Positions 7,695 through 13,872 of a stretch of DNA of 14,734 bases are shown here, piece after piece. Position 1 is the first letter of the stretch. Each line of letters opens with the position of its first letter. The position numbers and the translations under genes are program-made. The stretch is from positions 1 through 14,734 of the forward strand of contig JAOZMA010000018.1 in assembly GCA_029934555.1 (NCBI GenBank), written 5' to 3'. This stretch comes from Acidimicrobiia bacterium. Lineage in GTDB: Bacteria; Actinomycetota; Acidimicrobiia; Spongiisociales; UBA5794. The notes beneath the pieces are model-generated. The model saw only the letters and a list, made by a program, of their open reading frames with translations. It ran no database searches and was not told the origin of the DNA.

Positions 7695-7805
7695 CATCCG
7701 TTCCTTCGCTAGAGGAAGTACCAGGCTGGCGTATCTGCTGGTCTGTGCATCGTTCGATGCCGGCGCCGATTCGCGCCCCATCTTGCGTCGTGAGAGGATG
7801 TCGCG

Positions 7806-8792
7806 ATGGTGACAGTGGTTACCGGCGCTTCCGGATTCCTGGGATCTGTGGTCGTTCGCGATCTGCTGGCTGCCGGCAGGCAGGTGCGTGCGGTCGACCT
7901 CCATCGTGGCCCTGCATTCGACGGCCTGGACGTCGAATGGGTGCAGGCAGACGTGACGGATCCGTCCACCCTGGAACCCGCGTTCCGTGAAGCCACCGTC
8001 GTCTACCACTTGGCCGCCATGATCTCTGTCACGGGAGACCCGACGGGTCGCGTCCGCGCTGTGAACGTCGATGGCGTGCGCAATGCTTCACAGGCAGCCC
8101 TCACGGCGGGTGTGAGCCGCTTCGTGCATTGCAGCTCGGTTCACGCCTTCGATCTCGAGACGACCGAAGAGCCAATCAACGAGCAGAGCGCCCGGGCTAC
8201 GAACCCAGCCCTGCCCGCATACGATCGATCCAAGGCGGCAGGGGAAGCTGCACTCCGGCAAGTGATCGAGCAGGGTCTCGACGCAACCATCGTGAACCCG
8301 ACCGGCATCATCGGGCCGTTCGACTTCGCACCATCGCGAATGGGACAGGTGTTCCTGGCCCTGGCCCAACGGCGTCTCCCTGCGGTCATCGATGCAGGGT
8401 TCGACTGGGTCGACGTTCGTGACGTGTCTGCAGCGGCTCTATCCGCAGAGACCAGGGGACGGACGGGAGAGAACTATCTGCTCCCGGGGCACCACGTCCC
8501 CCTCACTCAGATAGCGGCAATCGCCGAAGAGATCACCGGTACACCGGCACCTCGCTGGAAGTTCCCAATGCGACTTGCCCGCGTGTGGGGCCCGATCGGT
8601 GACATCGCGGGCCGTCGCACCGACAGTGTGCTCTGGTACACATCCGAGTCGCTCCACGCTCTCCGGTTCTCTCCCGCCGTCTCCGGGGCCAAGGCTGCCA
8701 CCGAGTTGGGCCATCACCCACGGCCCTTCTTCGATTCGGTCGAGGACACATATCGCTGGTTCGACGCTCAGGACATTCCGATCGCGCCCTGA
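7806..8792 (+). CDS. NAD(P)-dependent extended SDR (epimerase / 3-beta-HSD / dihydroflavonol reductase-like)
   Basis: A 328-residue oxidoreductase of the extended short-chain dehydrogenase family. The dinucleotide motif is TGASGFLG (6-13); Asp31 at the end of the second strand suggests NAD rather than NADP. Asp49-Val50 (QADVTD) and HLAA (68-71) are family positions. The catalytic set is Ser110/Ser111 with Tyr139-x3-Lys143 (YDRSK). NPTGIIGPFD (from about residue 163) is typical of dihydroflavonol-4-reductase and 3-beta-hydroxysteroid dehydrogenase-like members; the substrate is unknown. GAGAGG at 7792-7797 lies 8 nt before the ATG and supports this start. The gene diverges from the lipoprotein gene over a 123-bp spacer. 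A transporter gene follows 34 bp after the stop and may be co-transcribed, although it also has its own candidate -10 box. Confidence 0.9.
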   Translation: MVTVVTGASGFLGSVVVRDLLAAGRQVRAVDLHRGPAFDGLDVEWVQADVTDPSTLEPAFREATVVYHLAAMISVTGDPTGRVRAVNVDGVRNASQAALTAGVSRFVHCSSVHAFDLETTEEPINEQSARATNPALPAYDRSKAAGEAALRQVIEQGLDATIVNPTGIIGPFDFAPSRMGQVFLALAQRRLPAVIDAGFDWVDVRDVSAAALSAETRGRTGENYLLPGHHVPLTQIAAIAEEITGTPAPRWKFPMRLARVWGPIGDIAGRRTDSVLWYTSESLHALRFSPAVSGAKAATELGHHPRPFFDSVEDTYRWFDAQDIPIAP

Positions 8793-8810
8793 CGAACCGG
8801 TCCCCTCCAG

Positions 8811-8816
8811 TACGCT
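8811..8816 (+). promoter_or_regulatory. Possible -10 box before the EamA transporter gene
   Basis: TACGCT fits TANNNT but lies 10 nt before the ATG at 8827, giving a leader of only about 3-4 nt. No Shine-Dalgarno is visible. The support is weaker than for the 6-7 nt examples. Confidence 0.3.
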
Positions 8817-8826
8817 CCGCATCCCG

Positions 8827-9654
8827 ATGAGCCAGATTCTCGCACTCACCTCAGCCGTCTTCTACGGATTCGGCGACTTCCTCGGAGGTATCGCAACTCG
8901 CCGGTCTTCGGTGTGGACCGTGACGGCCTGGTCCCAGACGTTCGGTCTCGGTGTCCTTGCGATCGGTCTGTTCGTTGTACCCGCGGACGTCGTAACCACC
9001 GCAGACATCCTGTGGGGAGCGCTGGCCGGAGTCATCGGTCTCGTTGGATTGGCCATGCTGTACTCGACCCTTGCATCAGGTTCGATGACGATCGTCGCCC
9101 CTATCGCCGGCGCGACCACGGCTGTGATCCCGGTCGTCGTCGATCTCTCCCAGGGAGCCGAACTGTCTGCACGCCATTGGTTCGGAATCGGCCTTGCCCT
9201 TGGTGCAGTTCTCCTCATCGGCATCGACCCCGCTGGCAAGAGCACCGACATCCGGACGATCGGCCGGGCGATCCTGGCAGGAACCGCCTTCGGCATCTTC
9301 TTCATCGCCCTCGCACAGACATCTGAAGCATCCGGTCTGTGGCCACTCGTCGCTGCCCGGGGTACGACGATTCCGATCGCCTTCCTCATCGCAGGCTTTC
9401 GAGGCGTGGCGGCACCGCCGAAAGGCCGCGATCTCGGTCTGGTCGCACTTCTGGGAAACCTCGACATGGCTGCGAACGTCGCCATCGCTCTCGCTCTTCA
9501 ACGCGGTCCGCTCGGCATCAGCACCGTGCTCTCTTCTCTCTACCCGGCGTTCACCGCCATCGCGGCAGTCATCGTGCTGCGCGAACGACCGCGCCCGGCG
9601 CAGACCGTGGGCATCGTGCTGGCGATGGGAGCCATCGTCGCGCTCGCCCTTTGA
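8827..9654 (+). CDS. EamA/DMT superfamily transporter
   Basis: A 275-residue integral membrane protein of the drug/metabolite transporter superfamily. Hydrophobic helices fill nearly the whole length, about ten in all, in the usual two-half EamA layout. The start MSQILALTSAVFYGFGDFLGGIATRR is typical, as is the second-half motif GPLGISTVLSSLYPAFTAIAAVIVLRERP followed by QTVGIVLAMGAIVAL, in which the Arg-Glu-Arg-Pro ending is characteristic. The substrate cannot be predicted: EamA members export amino acids, nucleosides, drugs and other metabolites. The ORF is open upstream to 8575 inside the SDR gene, but similarity starts at the ATG at 8827. It lies 34 bp after the SDR in the same direction. 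The convergent DUF2202 gene ends 47 bp beyond its stop. Confidence 0.9.
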   Translation: MSQILALTSAVFYGFGDFLGGIATRRSSVWTVTAWSQTFGLGVLAIGLFVVPADVVTTADILWGALAGVIGLVGLAMLYSTLASGSMTIVAPIAGATTAVIPVVVDLSQGAELSARHWFGIGLALGAVLLIGIDPAGKSTDIRTIGRAILAGTAFGIFFIALAQTSEASGLWPLVAARGTTIPIAFLIAGFRGVAAPPKGRDLGLVALLGNLDMAANVAIALALQRGPLGISTVLSSLYPAFTAIAAVIVLRERPRPAQTVGIVLAMGAIVALAL

Positions 9655-9701
9655 TCTGCCGGACGCGGCCGTCCTGGTACGTGGCTTCGGACCCGGCGCT
9701 T

Positions 9702-10538
9702 CTAGCTGCTCTGTCCGTGCTGACCCTGTCCGTGCATGCCATCGCCCTGGCCCTGACCGTGCATCCCGCCCTGACCTTGCCCGTGCATGCCACCCTGGCC
9801 CCGGCCGTGTCCTTGCTGATCCTCGCCGCTGTGATCGCACTCGCCTTCGCCGTGACCGGCTTCTGATGAGTTGCCGCGCTGCATCTCTGATGCGAGGGTT
9901 GTCCCATACGCTTCGGATTCCATGAGGACCGGTGATCGGTCGATGCCCGCTGATTCGAGCTGCGAAACGAATGCCCGGAGATGGTTCTCGGAACCTCGCA
10001 GCAGGTTTTCGTACACCTGGATGATGTCGGGATTGGTGGTCTCGCCGAGGTACTTCTCGAGATCGAGGATGTCTACCTCTTCAATGACTGCGCCCACTTC
10101 GAGCGCCGCCACGAGGTCCACGGACCCCTGTTCGATCAGGTCGTCGTAGAGGTCCTGCAGCTTCTGGTCGGCAAATGTCCCGATCGGGCTGTCGTCCACT
10201 GGATCATCTAGGTCATACGCTTCGATGAGCCCGAGAACCGCGGACATGTGCTGGGCTTCAGCGGAGGCGATGTTCGAGAAGATCGGCTGACCGTACATCC
10301 CGGCGAACGTCGTGTACACGTCGTAGGCGAGCTTCTCCTCCTCACGCATGAACATGATGCCTTCGACCTCGACATCCGTGAGTGACTCCGCTGAGGGTTC
10401 GATCGCAATCGCTGACGAGTCACTCGATGTGGAATCATCGGTCGTCGCTCCGACGGCTACTGCTGCGATGCTGACGACTGCCACCAGCGCAACCGCCACC
10501 AGGAGGATCGCTTGGGAAGATCGGGCCTTGACGTTCAT
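9702..10538 (-). CDS. DUF2202 ferritin-like protein with Gly/Gln/His/Met-rich tail
   Basis: A 278-residue protein. Residues 10-32 are a hydrophobic N-terminal segment (signal peptide or anchor without lipobox), then a Ser/Asp linker, then a DUF2202 domain at about 55-200, a four-helix ferritin-like fold. The typical start is IMFMREEEKLAYDVY (61-75). Candidate metal ligands are Glu66-Glu68, Glu94-x2-His97 (EAQH), Glu147 or Glu153 and Glu184/His186 (SENH). The biochemical role of DUF2202 is not firmly known; a di-metal site is inferred from these residues. The tail from about residue 228 is low-complexity, with three GMHGQGQ-type repeats and His/Met residues that could bind copper or other metals outside the cell. 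The start is well supported by AAGGAG 7 nt before the ATG, unlike the leaderless genes nearby. Confidence 0.9.
   Translation of the reverse strand: MNVKARSSQAILLVAVALVAVVSIAAVAVGATTDDSTSSDSSAIAIEPSAESLTDVEVEGIMFMREEEKLAYDVYTTFAGMYGQPIFSNIASAEAQHMSAVLGLIEAYDLDDPVDDSPIGTFADQKLQDLYDDLIEQGSVDLVAALEVGAVIEEVDILDLEKYLGETTNPDIIQVYENLLRGSENHLRAFVSQLESAGIDRSPVLMESEAYGTTLASEMQRGNSSEAGHGEGECDHSGEDQQGHGRGQGGMHGQGQGGMHGQGQGDGMHGQGQHGQSS
9711..9812 (-). repeat. Tandem coding repeat (GQGQGGMH units) in the DUF2202 tail
   Basis: Residues 243-276 repeat GMHGQGQ with small variations: three GMH units about 8-9 residues apart, then QHGQ. At DNA level the plus strand shows CCGTGCAT three times (9731, 9758 and 9781, approximately). 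Such short in-frame repeats may change copy number between strains. Confidence 0.8.
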
Positions 10539-10545
10539 TGGGTCT

Positions 10546-10551
10546 CTCCTT
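10546..10551 (-). promoter_or_regulatory. Strong Shine-Dalgarno for the DUF2202 gene
   Basis: AAGGAG on the minus strand lies 7 nt before the ATG at 10538. It fixes the start and shows that this mRNA has a leader. Confidence 0.8.
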
Positions 10552-10704
10552 GTTCAGATTCGTGCCCTCATTGAAGTCGCTCAACATGAGAGCCATCGGC
10601 GAGAACGATGAGAGTTCCATGAGTGTCGTGTCGCGAGATTCCGTGTCGTCGTGACGGCCGGGAACCGCCCATCGGCGTACGATCGTCTCATAGATGACAC
10701 ATCT

Positions 10705-10711
10705 ACGGAGG
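10705..10711 (+). promoter_or_regulatory. Ribosome-binding site setting the GTG start of the SIMPL gene
   Basis: ACGGAGG lies 5 nt before GTG 10717. Starting there gives a proper lipoprotein signal peptide, whereas the longer ORF from 10651 would bury that signal behind 22 polar residues. A TACGAT at 10678-10683 is a possible -10 box for this gene. Confidence 0.75.
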
Positions 10712-10716
10712 TACCC

Positions 10717-11448
10717 GTGAAACGACTCGCAATTGGACTGGTTGCAGGAGTAGCACTCCTGGCCACAGCATGTACACCGAGCGTGACGGTCGAGAACACC
10801 GGGACCGAGGGCGCTACGGCAAGTGGCATCGCCGTGTCCGGACGAGGCGAGGTCTTCGGAACGCCGGATACGCTGCAGATGTCGTTCGGCGTTTCGGTGC
10901 TCCGGCCCACGGTGAAGCAGGCTGTCGCCGACGCCGCAGCTCTTGCCGATCAGCTCATCTCGAATCTCACATCTTCCGGTGTTGCCACCGAAGACATCCA
11001 AACGGCGAACTACTCGATCTACCCCGAATACGACTACTCGGGCGATCAACGCAGACTTGTCGGGTATCGCGTCGGCAACACCGTCACTGCGAAGATCCGC
11101 GACGTCGACTCCGCCGGTTCCGTGATCGATGCCGCCGTGGTCGGCGTCGGCGACGAGATCCAGGTCTCCGGTGTCTCCTTCTCGATCGAAGACGACCAGG
11201 AGTTGATCTCCGCCGCGCGGGCTGCCGCCTGGGAGGATGCCCGATCGAAGGCCCAGCAGCTCGCCGACCTTGCCGGCTTGACATTGGGTAACGCGGTGAT
11301 GATCAGCGAATCGGTCGTCGGTACGCCTCCGCAGCCTCTCTATCGAGCAGCATTCGACGAAGCGGTCGGGGCGTCGGTCGAGACCCCCATCGAGGCCGGT
11401 CAGCAGCAAGTGGCCGTCAACCTCCAGGTCCGCTTCGAAACCAACTAA
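10717..11448 (+). CDS. SIMPL domain (DUF541) lipoprotein
   Basis: A 243-residue exported protein. The GTG start gives a signal peptide (MKRLAIGLVAGVALLATAC) with a likely lipoprotein Cys19. A SIMPL/DUF541 domain covers about residues 35-243: ISVSGRGEV-like opening (IAVSGRGEVFGTPDTLQMSFGV), the central GVATEDIQTANYSIYPEYDY and the late helix AWEDARSKAQQLADLAGLTLG are all characteristic. SIMPL proteins are found in the envelope (BP26/Omp28 group) and have been linked to oxidative or envelope stress; the molecular role is not established. It diverges from the DUF2202 gene across 178 bp, and both products are extracytoplasmic. Whether the two are regulated together is a guess from position only. 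Confidence 0.9.
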   Translation: MKRLAIGLVAGVALLATACTPSVTVENTGTEGATASGIAVSGRGEVFGTPDTLQMSFGVSVLRPTVKQAVADAAALADQLISNLTSSGVATEDIQTANYSIYPEYDYSGDQRRLVGYRVGNTVTAKIRDVDSAGSVIDAAVVGVGDEIQVSGVSFSIEDDQELISAARAAAWEDARSKAQQLADLAGLTLGNAVMISESVVGTPPQPLYRAAFDEAVGASVETPIEAGQQQVAVNLQVRFETN

Positions 11449-11512
11449 CAAAACCGCGTACCCAGGGTTGCAGTCCCCGCCGGCGGCGCACCCAGCCCGC
11501 GGAATGTGGAGT

Positions 11513-12439
11513 TCAGCGATCCTCGTCCCCGGATGCGGCCGACGACGTCGAGATTGGAAGACCTTCCGTGGCTGCCCACTCTTCCCACGACCCGTCGTAG
11601 AGGGCGGCGTCGTAGCCGAGGAGATGCAGCACGAACAGGTCGAATGCGCCGTACATGCCACCGCCGCAGTAGGTGATAATCCGTTCGCCACTGTCGACTA
11701 CCGGTCTCCAGAGCTCGGCCACATCAGCAACGGGCAGGAGCCGATCGGTCTCAGGATCGAGGTTGTCCGGCGCCGGAACGTTCACGGCACCCGGGATGTG
11801 CCCCGCAGGCAAGTGTGGAAACAGACGGGCACTCCCCTCATGGAATGGTTCGGTGAGCCCGTCGACGATCACTGTCTCCGGGTCTGACATGGCGGAGACC
11901 ACGTCCTCGATCTCGACTCGGAGATCCGGCTGTGGGCGCGCCACGAATCGAGCCGGTTCGACCGGGTGCTCCCCTGAATCCACGGGTAGTTCCTCACGAA
12001 CCCAGTTGGTGAACCCGCCGTCGAGGATCTTCACCGCACCGTGCCCATAGAGGCGGAGCGCCCACCAGATACGAGCAGCCCACACACCGCCATCCGTGTC
12101 GTAAACGACCACCTCATCATCGTTGCCGATGCCCAGCCGTGACATCACATCTTCGAACGTGTCGCCATCCACGATGTGAGCCGGCCGTGCCGCATGCTGG
12201 AGATGATCAAGATCCAAGAAAGCCGCTCCCGGTATGTGCGACTCCAGGAAAGACTCACGACCGGGCACCTCATAGAAGCGTCCCCGATCGTCCATCTCAA
12301 TGATGTAGCGGGCATCGATGATCTTGACCCCGGGTTCGTCGAGGCGCGCTGCCAACCAACCGGCTGTCGCCAACGATTCGGTGTTGACGAACGCTCTCGG
12401 TGATGTGGCTTCGCTCTTGTCGGCTTGGTTTGTGCTCAT
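11513..12439 (-). CDS. Two-domain rhodanese-like sulfurtransferase (3-mercaptopyruvate/thiosulfate type), altered active site
   Basis: A 308-residue cytoplasmic protein with tandem rhodanese domains, about 15-150 and 172-298. The N-terminal domain has IIDARYIIE, GRESFLESHIPGAAFLDLD and VVYDTDGGVWAARIWWALRLYGH, typical of the SseA/MST/TST group that moves sulfane sulfur from mercaptopyruvate or thiosulfate to thiols or cyanide. Cys258 is the catalytic cysteine (TYCGGGMYGAF), followed by GYDAALYDGSWEEW. The loop CGGGMYGA departs from the usual CGSGVTA (MST) or CRKGVTA (TST), and the second domain reads VDGLTEPF where relatives have D-A-R-x3-R-[FY], so two substrate-binding arginines seem to be absent. 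A different sulfur donor, or loss of activity, is possible. A TAGGGT box is 6 nt before the ATG. The hotdog gene lies 225 bp upstream in the same direction. Confidence 0.9.
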   Translation of the reverse strand: MSTNQADKSEATSPRAFVNTESLATAGWLAARLDEPGVKIIDARYIIEMDDRGRFYEVPGRESFLESHIPGAAFLDLDHLQHAARPAHIVDGDTFEDVMSRLGIGNDDEVVVYDTDGGVWAARIWWALRLYGHGAVKILDGGFTNWVREELPVDSGEHPVEPARFVARPQPDLRVEIEDVVSAMSDPETVIVDGLTEPFHEGSARLFPHLPAGHIPGAVNVPAPDNLDPETDRLLPVADVAELWRPVVDSGERIITYCGGGMYGAFDLFVLHLLGYDAALYDGSWEEWAATEGLPISTSSAASGDEDR

Positions 12440-12445
12440 GGCGGC

Positions 12446-12451
12446 ACCCTA
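12446..12451 (-). promoter_or_regulatory. -10 box of leaderless promoter for the sulfurtransferase gene
   Basis: On the minus strand TAGGGT is followed by 6 nt (GCCGCC) and the ATG at 12439. There is no Shine-Dalgarno and no clear -35. The GTATCGCG repeats at 12511-12598 lie 60-150 bp upstream. Confidence 0.5.
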
Positions 12452-12510
12452 CATCCCGGCGGTCGCGCACGACAGACCCTATGGCCCGCCTCTCCCCTCG
12501 AGGCCACCAG

Positions 12511-12598
12511 GCGATACCGTGAGCAAATCGACTCCGGAGGGTGCTGGCCGTATCGCGATATCCGTGCCTCCGGCCACGTGCCAGCGTATCGCGTATCC
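12511..12598. repeat. Repeated GTATCGCG motifs in the spacer upstream of the sulfurtransferase gene
   Basis: GTATCGCGATATCC (12550-12563) and GTATCGCGTATCC (12586-12598) are direct repeats 36 bp apart that differ by one inserted A. A third partial copy lies inverted at 12511-12518 (GCGATACC). The first copy contains the perfect 10-bp palindrome TATCGCGATA (12551-12560). The 225-bp spacer 12440-12664 holds no convincing gene. The motifs could be regulator-binding sites for the sulfurtransferase gene downstream on the minus strand. Confidence 0.5.
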
Positions 12599-12664
12599 TG
12601 CAACGTTGGGGAGCATCGCAATCCACGTACACAGAGGGAGATCGATCCTCACGATATCGAGCAA

Positions 12665-13078
12665 CTACGGACGTGCGTACGTACCTTGAGCAACAGCGAC
12701 GAGCCGATTAGGCGATCCGTCGACCCAGAGTTCGATGGTTCCAACGAGTCGTCGGGAACCTGCCGAGTTGATGTGAGCACGAGCCAGAAGATCTCCGCCC
12801 TGCGCAGGCCGGAGGAATCGGACAGACATCTCGCTCGTAACGGCCATCGCCTCAAGACCGATCACCGTGAAGGTTGCGAACCAGAGGGCGCTGTCAGCCA
12901 CGGCGAAGATCGTTGGACCGCTGATGTACCTGCCGGGCCGCAATTGGGTCTCGTCGAACGTCCACCGGGCGATCGCTGTCCCGTCTCCCAACTCTTCACA
13001 GCGAACACCGTCGCGGGCTGCAGCCGGAAAGGCATCGGCGATGAAGGCGTTGACTTCATCAACCGTGAGCGGAGACAT
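12665..13078 (-). CDS. PaaI-type hotdog-fold thioesterase-like protein
   Basis: A 137-residue single hotdog-domain protein of the PaaI/acyl-CoA thioesterase group, expected to hydrolyse an acyl- or aryl-CoA in the cytoplasm as a homo-oligomer. The central helix SGPTIFAVADSALWFATFTVIG (53-74) and the strand pair MAVTSEMSVRFLRPAQGGDLLARAHI are typical. Asp62 occupies the usual acidic position, but the HGG motif common in PaaI enzymes reads Ser53-Gly54-Pro55, as in several uncharacterised PaaI-like families, so activity is uncertain. The ATG at 13078 has TATGGT 6 nt upstream and no Shine-Dalgarno. It precedes the sulfurtransferase gene on the same strand by 225 bp; each has its own -10 box, so an operon is not required. 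It diverges from the AbiE pair. Confidence 0.85.
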   Translation of the reverse strand: MSPLTVDEVNAFIADAFPAAARDGVRCEELGDGTAIARWTFDETQLRPGRYISGPTIFAVADSALWFATFTVIGLEAMAVTSEMSVRFLRPAQGGDLLARAHINSAGSRRLVGTIELWVDGSPNRLVAVAQGTYARP

Positions 13079-13084
13079 GAACGG

Positions 13085-13090
13085 ACCATA
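13085..13090 (-). promoter_or_regulatory. -10 box of leaderless promoter for the hotdog protein gene
   Basis: On the minus strand TATGGT is followed by 6 nt (CCGTTC) and the ATG at 13078. It fits TANNNT at the same spacing as the other leaderless candidates. Confidence 0.55.
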
Positions 13091-13170
13091 GGATCACCCG
13101 CGCGGAATCACGGTCAGAACGGGACTCCAGGCACCACGTCCGTAGACGTAGCTCCGTTGATCACTCTTTG

Positions 13171-13228
13171 ACACAAACAGCCCCAAGCGCAGGTTTGTGT
13201 ATACACACAGCCCCTATGTGTGTACAAT
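13171..13228 (+). promoter_or_regulatory. Palindromic operator and -10 box of the AbiE toxin-antitoxin operon
   Basis: Several TGTGT/ACACA half-sites are nested here: ACACAAAC (13171-13178) pairs with GTTTGTGT (13193-13200); TGTGTATACACA (13196-13207) is a perfect 12-bp palindrome; TACACACA (13202-13209) pairs with TGTGTGTA (13217-13224) across 7 nt. The last arm overlaps TACAAT (13223-13228), a good -10 box about 38 nt before the antitoxin ATG. AbiEi antitoxins are known to bind inverted repeats in their own promoter and repress it, so this is the likely autoregulatory site. No -35 at standard spacing is evident. Confidence 0.7.
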
Positions 13229-13266
13229 TACATGCGGTTGAACCTCTGCTCTCTGAAAGGTCAGAC

Positions 13267-13866
13267 ATGTCACCGGCACTTCGGAACAACATACTCCCCA
13301 CCGAGTTGCCTTCCGTGTTTCGCCGGTCTCACGCTCACAACGCGGGGGTTTCCGACCGCCGTCTTCGGCGGCTCGTGAAGGACGGAATCGTGGACCGCAT
13401 CGGGCACGGTGTCTATCGCCGAGCAAACGCGCAGCCGGCAGACGTAGATCTGCTGGAGGTGGCGGCGGCGACCACGCGTGCCACCCTCTGTCTGGGGTCC
13501 GCGCTCGCCCACCACGGACTCGTCGACCTCATCCCCCCTGCGATCGACTTGGCTCTCCCCCGCAACGTTCGACGACCGCAAGTGGCAGCTCCGGTGTGCT
13601 GGCACGCATTCTCCCTCGATACGTTCGAGCTGGGCCGCGACGCCCTGGAAGTCGGTGACGGCCTCTCCCTGGGGATCTACTCGTCGGAGCGTTCGATTTG
13701 TGACGCCTACCGCATGCGGCACCTTGAGGGTGACGAGCTTGGTCGCGAGGCGCTGCGAGCATGGTTGCGACGTCCCGGGTCGCAGCCGTCGACACTGCTC
13801 CGGATGGCGGAGTCGTTCCCGAAGGCGCGATCGGCCCTGCGCCGGGATCTCCAGGTCCTACTCTGA
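13267..13866 (+). CDS. AbiEi-family antitoxin (type IV toxin-antitoxin, MenA-like)
   Basis: A 199-residue AbiEi-type antitoxin and DNA-binding autoregulator. An N-terminal winged helix-turn-helix spans about residues 12-53 (SHAHNAGVSDRRLRRLVKDG, then IVDRIGHGVYRR). The AbiEi C-terminal region follows: DLLEVAAATTRATLCLGSALAHHGL (61-85), DLALPRNVRRP, then LGIYSSERSICDAYRMRHLEGDELGREALRAWL (135-167), all typical of actinobacterial AbiEi proteins. The antitoxin counters the nucleotidyltransferase toxin, in AbiE systems by a type IV-style mechanism or by promoting toxin modification in MenAT relatives. The ATG at 13267 is chosen because it follows GAAAGG (13257-13262) and similarity begins there; the ORF is open back to a TTG at 13168, and an ATG at 13216 lies in the operator. 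The toxin gene begins 6 nt after the stop. Confidence 0.9.
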   Translation: MSPALRNNILPTELPSVFRRSHAHNAGVSDRRLRRLVKDGIVDRIGHGVYRRANAQPADVDLLEVAAATTRATLCLGSALAHHGLVDLIPPAIDLALPRNVRRPQVAAPVCWHAFSLDTFELGRDALEVGDGLSLGIYSSERSICDAYRMRHLEGDELGREALRAWLRRPGSQPSTLLRMAESFPKARSALRRDLQVLL

Positions 13867-13872
13867 CCGCTG

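Noticed and set aside
7683..8009. Upstream extension of the lipoprotein ORF to 8009
   Set aside because: It overlaps the SDR start in antisense, and the signal peptide and lipobox begin only at the ATG at 7682.
9661..9674. GGACG-CGGC-CGTCC hairpin between the EamA and DUF2202 genes as a terminator
   Set aside because: The stem is only 5 bp and no T-run follows on either strand.
10556..10584. TTGAGC and GAATCT, 17 bp apart on the minus strand, as the DUF2202 promoter
   Set aside because: Transcription would start within the Shine-Dalgarno sequence at 10546-10551, so it cannot produce a usable leader.
11477..11486. CCGCCGGCGG palindrome between the SIMPL and sulfurtransferase genes as a terminator
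   Set aside because: It is a bare GC palindrome without a loop or T-run, common by chance in this base composition.
10435..11691. 418-codon minus-strand ORF across the SIMPL gene
   Set aside because: It is antisense to a well-supported SIMPL gene, has no recognisable domain, and shows the biased composition of a shadow frame in high-GC DNA.
12425..13171. 248-codon plus-strand ORF across the hotdog gene and the 12440-12664 spacer
   Set aside because: It is antisense to the hotdog gene and has no ribosome-binding site, no domain and composition typical of a shadow frame.
13168..13173. TTGACA as the -35 element of the AbiE operon
   Set aside because: It matches the consensus but is about 49 bp from the TACAAT box, and no -10 box lies at 16-19 bp.
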